Source: GCA-2733415 sp049609325
GTDB taxonomy: Bacteria > Bacteroidota > Bacteroidia > Flavobacteriales > Flavobacteriaceae
Assembly: GCA_049609325.1 (NCBI GenBank)
Contig: JBMYYK010000002.1
Location: forward strand, 1-64,000
DNA length: 64,000 nt
Direction: 5' to 3'
In this document: positions 26,016 to 36,206 of the stretch, in pieces
Layout: each line of letters opens with the position of its first letter
How positions within the stretch are numbered: position 1 is the stretch's first letter
Program-made: the position numbers and the translations under genes
The notes under the pieces: model-generated
Seen by the model: only the letters and a program-made list of their open reading frames with translations
The model's database searches: none
What the model was told of the DNA's origin: nothing

Positions 26016-28085
26016 TTAGTTTTTATAATTATCAACTCCTTCTTTTAGCCACGATGCATACACCTCTACATCAGACGTATAACCTATTGGTGCGTTTAGT
26101 TGATGTTCTGAATTATCTAACAACACATAGTAAGGTTGTGCGTTAGCTTTATAGTGTACCGTTTGAAAATCACTCCATTTATTACCAATAGTTTCAATTG
26201 ATTTTCCTGTAGTTTCAGACACGTATTGTTCAGATTCTGGTAACTCACGCTTATCATCTACATATAATGAAATTAGCACAAACTCATTATTGATTAAATT
26301 AAATACTTCCGGTTCAGACCATACGCGCTCCTCCATTTTCCTACAGTTTACACATGCATGACCTGTAAAGTCTAATAATACAGGTTTACCAACCTGTATT
26401 GCATAAGCCATTCCTGTTTCATAATCATGAAATGCTAAAATATCATGCGGGCCTAAATGCGCGCCTTCTGGAAGTTCAGCATGGTTAACGCTACTTTGCC
26501 CTAGTTTTGTAAACCCAACTCCATACGGGCTTTCACTATACTGCATTGGAGGTGGAAATCCGCTAATCAATTTTAATGGCGCCCCCCATAATCCAGGTAT
26601 TAAATATATGGTGAATGTTAACGTGATTAATCCTAACATTAATCGTCCTACAGATATACTCTGTACAGGAGAATCATGTGGTAATTGAATTTTACCGAAT
26701 AAATAAAACGCTAACGCTCCAAAAACCGCAATCCAAATTGCAATAAATACTTCACGTTCTAAAAAGTGTCCTTGCACAACTAAATCAGCGTTAGATAAAA
26801 ATTTAAATGCTAATGCCAATTCTAAAAACCCTAAAACAACTTTTACAGTATTCAACCATCCTCCAGATTTTGGCAAGGAATTCAACCAACCAGGAAACAT
26901 TGCAAACAACGTAAACGGTAAGGCTAATGCTAATGAAAATCCTAACATTCCAACAAATGGCGCAATACCTCCTTTAGATGCCGCTTCTACTAAAAGTGTT
27001 CCCACAATTGGCCCTGTACACGAAAATGACACAATGGCTAAGGCTAAGGCCATAAAAAAGATACCTATCATTCCTCCTCTATCTGCCTGACTATCTACTT
27101 TATTAGCCCAAGAATTAGGCAGCATGATTTCAAACGCTCCAAGAAATGAAAACGCAAAAACTATTAATAAGATAAAGAATATGATGTTAAACCATACGTT
27201 TGTTGATAGCGCATTTAAGGCATCAGCCCCGAACGCCCAAGTGACAATTGCCCCAAGGAACACGTATATAAAAATAATGAATAACCCGTATATAATAGCA
27301 TTTCTTATCCCTGCAGCTTTACTTTTACTTTGCTTAGTAAAAAAACTCACAGTCATCGGAATCATCGGAAATACACATGGTGTTAACAAGGCCGCAAACC
27401 CTGACAAAAATGCTAAGAAAAAGATTGTGAATAAGCCTTTCTGTTCGTTAGATGTATTTACTAAAGTGTCACTTATTTCCTTTTTTTCTGTATCTACTTT
27501 ATCATCAACAGGTAATTTTAATGTGAACTTAGTATCAGCTTTCTTTTTTGCCTCTTCATGACGTTTAGTTTCTTCTTTTGAAAGAATTGAATACTGGTCT
27601 TTTCCGTCATCAACTTTACTGGCTGTAGATAAATCAAATTTAAGTTTTACCTCATCAAACAAGCATTTTTCATCATCACAAGTTTGGAAAGACACCTCTC
27701 CTTCTATTGATTTCAATGATACATCTAATAATTTAATGCGCTGTACCAATGTAGCAGAATGATCAAAAAAGCGCATGTCCATTTCAAACACTTTGTCATA
27801 CAAAATTACCGTTTCACTCTCTGCTGCTTTTTCAGAGGTCAATTCAAATGTTTTTCCTAATTGAGTTTCATCATAAATCAATTCAGTTGGCAATGCCCCA
27901 CCTTCTGGTAAATGTTGAGAGTATAAGTGCCAATGATCTTCAACCGTAGCCTTGTAAATTAAATTAAACTCTGTATCAGAAATTTTCTCGACTGCTCCTG
28001 TCCATTTTACAGGGGTTACAATTTGTGCTTGTACGAAACTAAAACTTATTAATATTATTAATACGCTTAATATTTTTTTCATCAT
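26016..28085 (-). CDS. dsbD: DsbD-family thiol:disulfide interchange protein
   Basis: This 689-residue membrane protein carries electrons from cytosolic thioredoxin to periplasmic thiols. A signal peptide (1-20) precedes a DsbD-alpha-like domain containing SFQTCDDEKCL. Eight or so membrane segments follow, with the CcdA-type motifs TPCVFPMIPMTVSFF and SFSCTGPIVGTLL. A C-terminal thioredoxin-like domain has the CxxC motif GHACVNCRKME. The full three-domain architecture is present. It is the last gene of a minus-strand operon, 9 bases after tilS, and is followed by a terminator. Confidence 0.93.
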   Translation of the reverse strand: MMKKILSVLIILISFSFVQAQIVTPVKWTGAVEKISDTEFNLIYKATVEDHWHLYSQHLPEGGALPTELIYDETQLGKTFELTSEKAAESETVILYDKVFEMDMRFFDHSATLVQRIKLLDVSLKSIEGEVSFQTCDDEKCLFDEVKLKFDLSTASKVDDGKDQYSILSKEETKRHEEAKKKADTKFTLKLPVDDKVDTEKKEISDTLVNTSNEQKGLFTIFFLAFLSGFAALLTPCVFPMIPMTVSFFTKQSKSKAAGIRNAIIYGLFIIFIYVFLGAIVTWAFGADALNALSTNVWFNIIFFILLIVFAFSFLGAFEIMLPNSWANKVDSQADRGGMIGIFFMALALAIVSFSCTGPIVGTLLVEAASKGGIAPFVGMLGFSLALALPFTLFAMFPGWLNSLPKSGGWLNTVKVVLGFLELALAFKFLSNADLVVQGHFLEREVFIAIWIAVFGALAFYLFGKIQLPHDSPVQSISVGRLMLGLITLTFTIYLIPGLWGAPLKLISGFPPPMQYSESPYGVGFTKLGQSSVNHAELPEGAHLGPHDILAFHDYETGMAYAIQVGKPVLLDFTGHACVNCRKMEERVWSEPEVFNLINNEFVLISLYVDDKRELPESEQYVSETTGKSIETIGNKWSDFQTVHYKANAQPYYVLLDNSEHQLNAPIGYTSDVEVYASWLKEGVDNYKN

Positions 28086-28094
28086 AATACGACT

Positions 28095-29402
28095 TTAACT
28101 TCTTATTATTTTTAATATGCTTTTAGTGTCTTTACCTACTTTAAATCGGTTATCTGCTCGTTTACTAACAACCCAAATAATGGTGTCATTGGCATCACAA
28201 AGCAACCAACAGTTTTCTTTTTCTGGCAAAGACATTTTCTCGTCTTTAAAATATTTACTCAACTTCTTTTTTCCCTTCATGCCAAACGGAAAAAACACAT
28301 CGCCATCTTTCTTTTTTCTTATACACAACGGATATTTAAGCTTCTCTGCATCCACAAAAATAGCATCTATTGTTGCTTTCTCTACTGTAGAGACATTTGA
28401 AAATTGTAACTGAATAGGTGTGTATAACTGTTCAGTACCTTGAGTAATCTCAAATGTTTCATCTTGTAAATGTACTTTGTTTTCTTCTAACAATAAGTAA
28501 TCTCGGTCTTTAATCAACCGGTGTGTTTCTGACAGCACTATTTTACCAGATTGAGCCAAACATAAGTCTGCCACATTTTGCCATTCAGTAAAATTATATT
28601 CACTTAAAATATGACGTAAATACACCTCGATATTTTTATACATCAACAGTTTTTTTACATCAATTTTTAAATGCTCATCAAAAATACAGACTTCAGATTT
28701 TACAGCATCTAAATGATCTGTTAAAACTTCACGTTCTTTTTTCAAATAACTCAAATGGGTATTGAACGTAGAACTTAAATTTGGATTTAAATCTTCAAAT
28801 ACTGGAATAACTTTATGTCTAATTTTATTCCTAAAATATTTAGTGGATTGATTGGTTTCATCTTCTCGCCAAATTATTTTTTCTTTGATGGTAAACTCTT
28901 CGATATCTGCTCTTGTAAACGGCAATAACGGCCTGACGATATAATTGTTTTTTTCAGGTATACCGGTTAAACCATGTATACTTGTCCCTCTAATTAAATT
29001 AATCAAAACCGTTTCAATATTATCATTGGTATGGTGTGCTGTGAGTACATAATCATATTCATGTTCATTTAGTAAACTTTCAAACCATTGGTAACGCAAT
29101 GTTCTAGCTGCCATTTGAGTAGATACACCAAGTGCTTCAGCATATGATTGGGTTTGAAACTCAACTGAATGATCGCTGACTTTTAATTCTTTGGCTAATG
29201 TTTTTACAAAAGCAGCATCTTTATCAGATTGATCTTGACGCAGTTTAAAATTGCAATGTGCTAATGAAAAATTCAATTGCATTTGACTGCATAAATGCGC
29301 CAATACAACACTATCAATCCCGCCGGAAATGGCTACCAATAACTTTGCGTCTTTTAAAAACGGTAAGTTTTGATGGATGTGTGTTGTAAACTTTTTCAAC
29401 AT
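28095..29402 (-). CDS. tilS: tRNA(Ile)-lysidine synthetase
   Basis: This 435-residue enzyme attaches lysine to C34 of the CAU-anticodon tRNA-Ile, changing decoding from AUG to AUA. The N-type ATP pyrophosphatase P-loop is SGGIDSVVLAHL (residues 26 onward), and AHHTNDNIETVLINLIRG and the FRNKIRHKVIP region are also family-typical. The C-terminal substrate-binding domain ends with GKKKLSKYFKDEKM. The gene is essential wherever AUA is decoded this way. It lies 6 bases after pabB and 9 before dsbD in a four-gene operon. Confidence 0.94.
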   Translation of the reverse strand: MLKKFTTHIHQNLPFLKDAKLLVAISGGIDSVVLAHLCSQMQLNFSLAHCNFKLRQDQSDKDAAFVKTLAKELKVSDHSVEFQTQSYAEALGVSTQMAARTLRYQWFESLLNEHEYDYVLTAHHTNDNIETVLINLIRGTSIHGLTGIPEKNNYIVRPLLPFTRADIEEFTIKEKIIWREDETNQSTKYFRNKIRHKVIPVFEDLNPNLSSTFNTHLSYLKKEREVLTDHLDAVKSEVCIFDEHLKIDVKKLLMYKNIEVYLRHILSEYNFTEWQNVADLCLAQSGKIVLSETHRLIKDRDYLLLEENKVHLQDETFEITQGTEQLYTPIQLQFSNVSTVEKATIDAIFVDAEKLKYPLCIRKKKDGDVFFPFGMKGKKKLSKYFKDEKMSLPEKENCWLLCDANDTIIWVVSKRADNRFKVGKDTKSILKIIRS

Positions 29403-29408
29403 AACTTG

Positions 29409-30707
29409 TTAACTCAATAACGCTTCACGCATTGCTTTGGCTTTAATTAAACATTCTTGATATTCTGCCTCAGCGGTAGCCTTAGCTGTTATTGCACCAC
29501 CTACTGAATAAGAGACATATTGATTTGATGCGTTATATAATATGCTTCGTATTATCACATTAAAATCAAAATCATTGTCAGGAGTAAAATAACCTACGGC
29601 TCCAGAATACACCCCTCGTTTGGTATCTTCTAAAGTTTCAATAATTTTCATTGCAGATACTTTTGGTGCCCCAGTCATACTACCCATTGGAAATGTTGTT
29701 CTGATAATTTCAACCGGACTTTTAGTATGCTCAACACATGAGGTTACTGTACTTATCATTTGATGTACTTGATTAAAAGAATACACTTTACATAATTCCG
29801 GTACTTTCACACTTCCCTTTGTCGCCGTTTTTGATAAATCATTTCGTACCAAATCAACAATCATGATATTTTCTGAACGCTCCTTTTCATCATGCTCTAA
29901 ATTGTATTTTAATTTGGCATCTTCTGTTGCATTTTCCGAGCGTTTTGCTGTACCTTTAATTGGTTGAGACACAACTGTTGTTCCATTTTTTTTCAGGTAT
30001 CGTTCAGGTGAAGCTGATAGTAAATACTTATCATCTAATTTTAAAAATGTAGCAAATGGTGAATTTGAAATTCTATTCAGTTTTTGATAAACTCTTAATG
30101 GGTTGATAACCGTCTGCTCAGCGTAAAACTCTTGACAAAAGTTGACCTCATAAATATCACCTCGTAAAATATGTTTGTGGATGGTCTCAAACTTTTCAAA
30201 ATAACTATCCTTAGACATGCGAAGTTTAATTTTCACTTCTTTGTTATCCGTTTCAATATTTTCAAACAGATTTTGTGGATCAAGTATCTCAATCAAATCA
30301 GACTCTAATTCATCATCAACTGCATTCAAGTATTGCAGTTCAAGGGTATCGTTTTTTATTAAAAAAACTTTCTTTGGTTGAAAGAAAAACAGTTCCGGAA
30401 AATTTAAACCATCAAAATTTTGAGAAGTCAGCTGCTCTGTGTCGTTTTTTAAGTCGTAACTCAAATAACCAAACAACCAGTCATTAGTTAATGCTTGATA
30501 TTCTTTTAATTTATCAAAGGCCTCAAAACTATCTGTTTGTAATACGGTAAATGCATCAATTGCTAACACCGCATCATAATTGGTGTGCTGTAAATCATGA
30601 TGATTAGAGTCTAGCCAAACAACCTCTCTAAATTGCGCACTCCATTGGAGTAATCTTTCTTTTATACGATGTCCTTGTTGTAAAGGAATTTTCTTATGAA
30701 CTCTCAA
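29409..30707 (-). CDS. pabB: Aminodeoxychorismate synthase component I
   Basis: This 432-residue chorismate-binding enzyme is assigned to the para-aminobenzoate/folate branch. The motif SQPIKGTAKR carries the PIKGT lysine of aminodeoxychorismate synthases, where anthranilate synthases and isochorismate synthases have PIAGT. Other signatures are GDIYEVNFCQEFYAE, MIVDLVRNDLSK, MGSMTGAPKVSAM and GVYSGAVGYFTPDNDFDFNV. It would convert chorismate to 4-amino-4-deoxychorismate with a PabA partner that is not in this window. It sits between recQ and tilS with gaps of 9 and 6 bases. Confidence 0.92.
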   Translation of the reverse strand: MRVHKKIPLQQGHRIKERLLQWSAQFREVVWLDSNHHDLQHTNYDAVLAIDAFTVLQTDSFEAFDKLKEYQALTNDWLFGYLSYDLKNDTEQLTSQNFDGLNFPELFFFQPKKVFLIKNDTLELQYLNAVDDELESDLIEILDPQNLFENIETDNKEVKIKLRMSKDSYFEKFETIHKHILRGDIYEVNFCQEFYAEQTVINPLRVYQKLNRISNSPFATFLKLDDKYLLSASPERYLKKNGTTVVSQPIKGTAKRSENATEDAKLKYNLEHDEKERSENIMIVDLVRNDLSKTATKGSVKVPELCKVYSFNQVHQMISTVTSCVEHTKSPVEIIRTTFPMGSMTGAPKVSAMKIIETLEDTKRGVYSGAVGYFTPDNDFDFNVIIRSILYNASNQYVSYSVGGAITAKATAEAEYQECLIKAKAMREALLS

Positions 30708-30716
30708 AGAACTATA

Positions 30717-32918
30717 TTAATTGGCAACGTCACTAATGAATTTGATACGGTACAAACGCAATTCCTCATCATCATAATCTCCTTCAAACTCTTCTATGGC
30801 ATCAGTTATTTTATCGGTTTCAGCTTCCATAAAATACTCATGAATTTCTTCTTGCTGATCTTCATCTAAATGATCTTCAATCCAATAATTGATGTTCAGT
30901 TTTGTACCTGAATACACAATTTGTTCCATTTCCTTAATAAAATCTGCCATTTCCATCCCTTTGGCAGCAGCAATATCTGTTAATGGTAATTTCCTATCTA
31001 CACTTTGAATAATATACAATTTTAAAGCAGAATTCACTCCAGTACTTTTCACCACTAGATCATCAGGTCTAACAATATCATTATCTTCAACGTAAAGTTT
31101 AATCGCTTTAATAAATTCTTTACCGTATTTTTTTGCTTTACCTTCTCCTACACCATGTACTGTTTTTAACTCTTCTAAAGTGATAGGATATTTTAGCGCC
31201 ATATCTTCTAATGACGGATCTTGGAATACTATGAATGGTGGCACCCCCAATTTATGAGCTTCCTTTTTACGTAAGCTTTTCAAGATCTTAATCAAATTTT
31301 TATCGGCAGATGCATCACCTCCCTTAGAAGCTATCAACACGCCTTCAGCTCCTTGATCTGTATACATATGATCTTCAGTCATCATAAAGCTTTCTGGCGA
31401 TTCTATAAACGCTTTCCCTTTATCGGTTAAACGTATAACGCCATAGGTTTCAATATCTTTTTTAATGAATTTCGCTACAAGTGCTTGACGGATTAAAGCC
31501 ATCCAATAAGTAGCTTCTTTAGATTTACCGTTACCGAAAAACGGTTTCAAATCGGTTTTATGTGATGTTATTAACGCGTTTTTATCTCCGCGTAATGTAC
31601 TCACTAAGTCCTTAGATTTGTATTTTTCTTTTGTAAGACTAACTGTTTCTAATAACAATTTTAATTCCTCTTGAGCTTCATGTTGCTTTTTAGGATTTTT
31701 CATATTGTCATCCATATGTGCGCCTTCACCATTAACCTCATCAAAGTCTTCACCAAAGTAATGTAGTATGAATTTTCGCCTTGACATTGATGTTTCTGAA
31801 TATGCCACCATTTCTTGTAATAAGGCATGACCAATTTCTTGTTCTGCTACTGGCTTGTTAGCCATGAATTTTTCCAGCTTTTCAATATCTTTATAGGCAT
31901 AGAATGCTAAACAATGGCCTTCGCCACCATCACGACCACCACGACCAGTTTCCTGGTAATAACTTTCAATACTTTTAGGAATATCATGATGAATTACAAA
32001 TCTAACGTCTGGCTTGTCAATTCCCATACCAAAAGCTATGGTTGCTACAATAACATCTGTGTCCTCCATCAAGAACATATCTTGATGTTTTGCTCTTGTT
32101 TTAGTATCTAAACCGGCATGGTAAGGCAAGGCATTAATTCCATTTACCTGAAGGACTTGCGCCAACTCTTCAACGCGTTTTCTACTCAAGCAGTACACAA
32201 TACCACTTTTCCCTTCATTTTGTTTAATGAAACGAATGATATCTGCATCAACATTTTTAGTTTTTGGCCGTACTTCATAAAATAAATTCGGCCTGTTAAA
32301 CGATGCTTTAAATGTTTCTGCATCTGGCATACCCAAGTTCTTTATAATGTCTTCTTGAACTTTAGGGGTTGCCGTAGCGGTTAAGGCTACAATAGAAATA
32401 TCTTCACCTATTTTCTTAATTATGGTTCTTAGGTTTCTATATTCTGGCCTAAAATCATGCCCCCATTCTGAAATACAATGGGCTTCATCAACAGCCATAA
32501 ATGAAATTTTTACTGAGCGCAAAAATTCAATATTCTCTTCTTTTGTTAACGATTCTGGCGCAACATATAACAACTTAGTCACCCCATTAATCATATCCTC
32601 TTTAACCTGCTTAACTTCTGTTTTTGTTAAAGATGAATTCAACACATGAGCAATACCCTTTTCAGATGAAATTCCTCTTATGGCATCAACTTGATTTTTC
32701 ATTAATGCAATTAATGGTGATACCACAATTGCTGTACCTTCACACATTAATGCTGGCAATTGAAAACACAATGATTTCCCTCCACCCGTAGGCATAATTA
32801 CAAATGTATTTTTACCTTTCAATACATTTTTAACTACATCTTCTTGCAGTCCTTTAAACTGAGAAAAACCAAAATATTTTTTTAATGATGTCTGTAAGTC
32901 AGTTTGATTAAAATCCAT
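30717..32918 (-). CDS. recQ: ATP-dependent DNA helicase RecQ
   Basis: This 733-residue 3'-to-5' DNA helicase acts in recombination and replication-fork repair. The SF2 core has PTGGGKS (residues 43-49), DEAHCISEWGHDFRPEY, and the arginine-finger region ETGRGGRDG. A RecQ C-terminal zinc/winged-helix region and an HRDC domain (about residues 580-650) follow, with an acidic extra C-terminal extension ending VAN. The canonical Cys set of the zinc module is not obvious by eye. It is the first gene of recQ-pabB-tilS-dsbD. Confidence 0.94.
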   Translation of the reverse strand: MDFNQTDLQTSLKKYFGFSQFKGLQEDVVKNVLKGKNTFVIMPTGGGKSLCFQLPALMCEGTAIVVSPLIALMKNQVDAIRGISSEKGIAHVLNSSLTKTEVKQVKEDMINGVTKLLYVAPESLTKEENIEFLRSVKISFMAVDEAHCISEWGHDFRPEYRNLRTIIKKIGEDISIVALTATATPKVQEDIIKNLGMPDAETFKASFNRPNLFYEVRPKTKNVDADIIRFIKQNEGKSGIVYCLSRKRVEELAQVLQVNGINALPYHAGLDTKTRAKHQDMFLMEDTDVIVATIAFGMGIDKPDVRFVIHHDIPKSIESYYQETGRGGRDGGEGHCLAFYAYKDIEKLEKFMANKPVAEQEIGHALLQEMVAYSETSMSRRKFILHYFGEDFDEVNGEGAHMDDNMKNPKKQHEAQEELKLLLETVSLTKEKYKSKDLVSTLRGDKNALITSHKTDLKPFFGNGKSKEATYWMALIRQALVAKFIKKDIETYGVIRLTDKGKAFIESPESFMMTEDHMYTDQGAEGVLIASKGGDASADKNLIKILKSLRKKEAHKLGVPPFIVFQDPSLEDMALKYPITLEELKTVHGVGEGKAKKYGKEFIKAIKLYVEDNDIVRPDDLVVKSTGVNSALKLYIIQSVDRKLPLTDIAAAKGMEMADFIKEMEQIVYSGTKLNINYWIEDHLDEDQQEEIHEYFMEAETDKITDAIEEFEGDYDDEELRLYRIKFISDVAN

Positions 32919-33171
32919 TCTTTTTTAACTATTTAATAAGCTCTGTTAAATATATCACAAAATGAAACATTTTTTTAATCATAACTAATCTGTATCTGAT
33001 AAAAATAAAGTAATTTCGTTTTGAGAATATTAAAGATAGTATTTTTATTTAAAATTGTTCAATTCAATTTTGTAAAAATCGTCTTAATTTTCAGCTTTTA
33101 ACTAATACAAACTTAATCAGCCAATCACTATTTCACAACAGTTTTTGCTGATTTTTTAACAATTATTTCAA

Positions 33172-34140
33172 GTGGACAACATCGATAAAATTATTGATAT
33201 AGCTAAGACAACAATACGTATTGAACAAGAGGCTATTGCTAATTTAATAAACTCGGTAGACATTGAATTTGCCGAAGCTGTAAACCACATTTTTACATCA
33301 AAAGGACGCGTTGTAATTTCTGGTATTGGAAAAAGCGCGAATATTGCAACAAAAATTGTAGCAACGCTAAATTCTACAGGAACTCCAGCAATATTTATGC
33401 ATGCTGCTGATGCGATTCATGGTGATCTTGGTACTATTCAACAAAATGATACTGTTATTTGTATTTCAAAAAGCGGGAATACTCCTGAAATAAAAGTATT
33501 GGTTCCGTTAATTAAAAATGGCGGACACAAACTTATTGCCATTACATCAAACCGAAACTCGTTTTTAGGCACAGAAGCCGATTATGTATTACATGCTTAT
33601 GCTGAAAAAGAAGCCTGCCCTAACAATTTAGCGCCTACAACCAGTACCACTGCGCAATTGGTAATGGGTGACGCACTAGCGGTTTCACTTTTGCATTTAA
33701 AAGATTTTACAAGTAATGACTTTGCCAAATTCCACCCTGGAGGGGCCTTAGGTAAACGGTTATATTTACGAGTTAAAGACTTGATTTCAAAAAATGAGCA
33801 ACCAGCCGTAAAGGCTTCAGATTCTATCAAAGATGTGATCATTGAAATTTCTAACAAACGTCTTGGAGTTACTGCTGTTATTGACGCTTCAGAAAAAATA
33901 ATTGGAATTATTACCGATGGTGATTTAAGACGTATGTTAACCAAAACTGACGATTTCACTAAATTAACTGCCGCAGACATCATGTCAGTATCGCCAAAAA
34001 CACTAACTAGTGATGCTATGGCTATTGATGCAAAAGAAGTTTTAGAACACAATAACATCTCACAGTTGCTTGTTGAAGATGACAATCAATACAAAGGAGT
34101 TGTTCACATACATGATCTAATTAAAGAAGGAATCATATAA
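33172..34140 (+). CDS. kdsD: KpsF/GutQ family arabinose-5-phosphate isomerase
   Basis: This 322-residue enzyme interconverts ribulose-5-phosphate and arabinose-5-phosphate, the entry point to Kdo for lipopolysaccharide. The SIS domain covers about residues 30-180 (ISGIGKSANIATKIVATLNSTG, HAADAIHGDLG, ISKSGNTPEIKVL). Two CBS domains follow (VTAVIDASEKIIGIITDGDLRRM and ISQLLVEDDNQYKGVVHIHDL). The start is GTG at 33172, the only plausible start near the conserved N-terminus. tatC follows after two bases, and lptB, another LPS gene, lies 1.3 kb downstream. Confidence 0.94.
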   Translation: MDNIDKIIDIAKTTIRIEQEAIANLINSVDIEFAEAVNHIFTSKGRVVISGIGKSANIATKIVATLNSTGTPAIFMHAADAIHGDLGTIQQNDTVICISKSGNTPEIKVLVPLIKNGGHKLIAITSNRNSFLGTEADYVLHAYAEKEACPNNLAPTTSTTAQLVMGDALAVSLLHLKDFTSNDFAKFHPGGALGKRLYLRVKDLISKNEQPAVKASDSIKDVIIEISNKRLGVTAVIDASEKIIGIITDGDLRRMLTKTDDFTKLTAADIMSVSPKTLTSDAMAIDAKEVLEHNNISQLLVEDDNQYKGVVHIHDLIKEGII

Positions 34141-34142
34141 CT

Positions 34143-34967
34143 ATGGCTAAAAAAGACCCAAACCAAATGTCCTTTCTAGACCATTTAGAAGAATTAAGAG
34201 GCCATTTGATAAAATCAACCTTAGCAATTTTAGCGTTTGCCACTGTTGCGTTTGTATGTAAAAAAATTGTATTTAAACACATTTTATTTGCCCCTACAAA
34301 AATAGGTTTTATAACCTACCAAGGTTTATGTAACCTGTCAAAAGCCTTGGGCATGGATGAAAGTTTATGCATTGAAATGATGCCTTTTGAAATACAAAGT
34401 AGAACTTTAGCAGGGCAATTTTCTGCACATATATGGGTATCAATAACCTTTGGGTTTATCGTTGCTTTTCCGTTTGTGATATACCAATTTTGGAAGTTCG
34501 TAAGTCCTGGATTACACAGCAATGAACGCAAATCATCAAGAGGATTTATCATAGCCGCCTCATTCTTGTTTTTTACTGGAGTGTTGTTTGGTTACTACAT
34601 CATATGCCCTTTATCAATCAATTTTTTAGGAAATTACAGTGTTGATACTACCATACACAATGATTTTGACCTAGACTCTTACATTGGACTTGTTAGAGCC
34701 TGTACTTTGGCTTCAGGATTAATTTTTGAACTCCCTATCATCATCTACTTTTTAACAAAAGTTGGTTTAGTTACTCCAGAGTTCTTAAAAAAACAACGAA
34801 AAATTGCTTTAGTAGTCATATTAATTATTTCAGCTGTAATTACACCACCCGATTTGGCCAGCCAAGTTATTGTAGCCATACCAGTATTAATACTATATGA
34901 AATAAGTATAGTCATATCAAAACGCGTTTTAAAGAAACAACAAAAAAGAGCATTACAGAACATCTAA
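34143..34967 (+). CDS. tatC: Sec-independent protein translocase TatC
   Basis: This 274-residue, six-TM inner-membrane core subunit of the twin-arginine translocase recognises RR signal peptides of folded proteins. The diagnostic N-terminal MSFLDHLEELRGHLIKS is present, as are SPGLHSNERK in the first periplasmic loop and the conserved EL(P) and TPPD motifs (LIFELPIIIYFL, VITPPDLASQ). A loop insertion around residues 50-90 (LCNLSKALGMDES) is longer than in E. coli and looks typical of Bacteroidota. It lies in a tight kdsD-tatC-CMD arrangement. Confidence 0.95.
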   Translation: MAKKDPNQMSFLDHLEELRGHLIKSTLAILAFATVAFVCKKIVFKHILFAPTKIGFITYQGLCNLSKALGMDESLCIEMMPFEIQSRTLAGQFSAHIWVSITFGFIVAFPFVIYQFWKFVSPGLHSNERKSSRGFIIAASFLFFTGVLFGYYIICPLSINFLGNYSVDTTIHNDFDLDSYIGLVRACTLASGLIFELPIIIYFLTKVGLVTPEFLKKQRKIALVVILIISAVITPPDLASQVIVAIPVLILYEISIVISKRVLKKQQKRALQNI

Positions 34968-34978
34968 TACATATTACC

Positions 34979-35332
34979 ATGAACGATAAAATAAAAGAAT
35001 TTGACGCCTACAGAGATAAAATGAATAAACGCATTTTACAAGACGACAATAAAATTCTACACCGTATTTTTAACTTAGACACAAAGGCTTTTCAAGAAGG
35101 CGCATTAGATGTACGCACTAAAGAGCTTTTAGGCTTAGTAGCCTCTTTAGTATTACGTTGTGACGACTGTGTAAAATACCACTTAGAGTCATGCCACAAA
35201 GCTGGGTTAAACGGTAAAGAAGTTGCAGAAGCTTTAAGTATTGCGACCTTGGTTGGAGGAACAATTGTAATACCACACTTAAGGCGCGCTTATGAATTCT
35301 GGGATGCTATTCAAGAAAATGTAAACAGTTAA
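34979..35332 (+). CDS. Carboxymuconolactone decarboxylase (AhpD-like) family protein
   Basis: This 117-residue all-helical CMD-fold protein has the AhpD-type redox motif RCDDCVKYHLESCHKAG, with a CxxC pair and the following His. That points to a peroxidase-linked disulfide reductase rather than a decarboxylase. No signal peptide is present. It starts 11 bases after tatC and ends 66 bases before lptB, so it probably shares the kdsD-tatC transcript. The electron donor and substrate are unknown. Confidence 0.85.
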   Translation: MNDKIKEFDAYRDKMNKRILQDDNKILHRIFNLDTKAFQEGALDVRTKELLGLVASLVLRCDDCVKYHLESCHKAGLNGKEVAEALSIATLVGGTIVIPHLRRAYEFWDAIQENVNS

Positions 35333-35398
35333 ATACATGCCAAACTTTTACAACATATAACATATATGTGTATTTTTACAATTGTATAAACTCAATTT

Positions 35399-36142
35399 AT
35401 GATCTTAAGAGCTGAAAATATTAAGAAATCCTACAAAAACAAACTTGCTGTTAAAGGAATTTCTGTTGAAGTAAAACAAGGAGAAATTGTTGGACTATTA
35501 GGCCCTAATGGTGCTGGAAAAACAACTTCATTTTACATGATTGTTGGACTTATAAAACCTACAGAAGGGAAAATATTTTTAGACAATACTGAAATCACCA
35601 AATTTCCAATGTACAAACGTGCACAACACGGTATTGGGTATTTAGCTCAAGAGGCATCTGTATTTAGAAAGCTTACAGTTCAAGAAAACATCATGAGTGT
35701 TTTAGAATTAACTGATTTACCACGAAAAGAACAACTTGAACGTACTGAGCAACTCATTGAAGAATTTAACTTACAAGAGCGACGTGACAGACGTGGCGAC
35801 TTACTATCTGGTGGTGAACGCAGAAGAACAGAAATTGCTAGAGCATTGGCCACCAATCCGAGTTTCATTTTACTAGATGAACCGTTTGCGGGTGTAGACC
35901 CTGTTGCTGTTGAAGACATACAACGCATTATTGCTCAGTTGAAAGACAAGAATATTGGTATTCTAATCACAGATCATAACGTACAAGAAACTTTAGCAAT
36001 TACAGATAGAACCTATTTAATGTTTGAAGGAAACATCTTAAAACATGGGGTTCCTGAAGAACTTGCAGAAGATGAAATGGTGCGTAAAGTATATCTTGGA
36101 CAAAATTTTGAATTACGTAAGAAGAAATTAGATTTCAACTAA
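35399..36142 (+). CDS. lptB: LPS export ABC transporter ATP-binding protein
   Basis: This 247-residue ATPase powers LptFG extraction of lipopolysaccharide from the inner membrane. It has Walker A GPNGAGKTTSFYMI, the Q-loop region GIGYLAQEASVFRKL, signature LLSGGERRRTEIARAL, Walker B FILLDEPFAGVDPVA and switch ITDHNVQETL. The SVFRKL and GVDPVAVEDIQ segments are characteristic of LptB. The permease genes are not adjacent. The gene is followed by a terminator shared with the convergent GH25 gene. Confidence 0.95.
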   Translation: MILRAENIKKSYKNKLAVKGISVEVKQGEIVGLLGPNGAGKTTSFYMIVGLIKPTEGKIFLDNTEITKFPMYKRAQHGIGYLAQEASVFRKLTVQENIMSVLELTDLPRKEQLERTEQLIEEFNLQERRDRRGDLLSGGERRRTEIARALATNPSFILLDEPFAGVDPVAVEDIQRIIAQLKDKNIGILITDHNVQETLAITDRTYLMFEGNILKHGVPEELAEDEMVRKVYLGQNFELRKKKLDFN

Positions 36143-36167
36143 TTAAAATTTACACAAACAACATATA

Positions 36168-36206
36168 AACTCCTACTTTTTCACCAATTGTAGGAGTTCT
36201 TTTTTT
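36168..36206. terminator. Bidirectional terminator overlapping the GH25 stop
   Basis: The inverted repeat AACTCCTAC (36168-36176) and GTAGGAGTT (36190-36198) is followed by a T-run. It lies downstream of lptB and includes the last codons of the convergent GH25 gene. Confidence 0.6.
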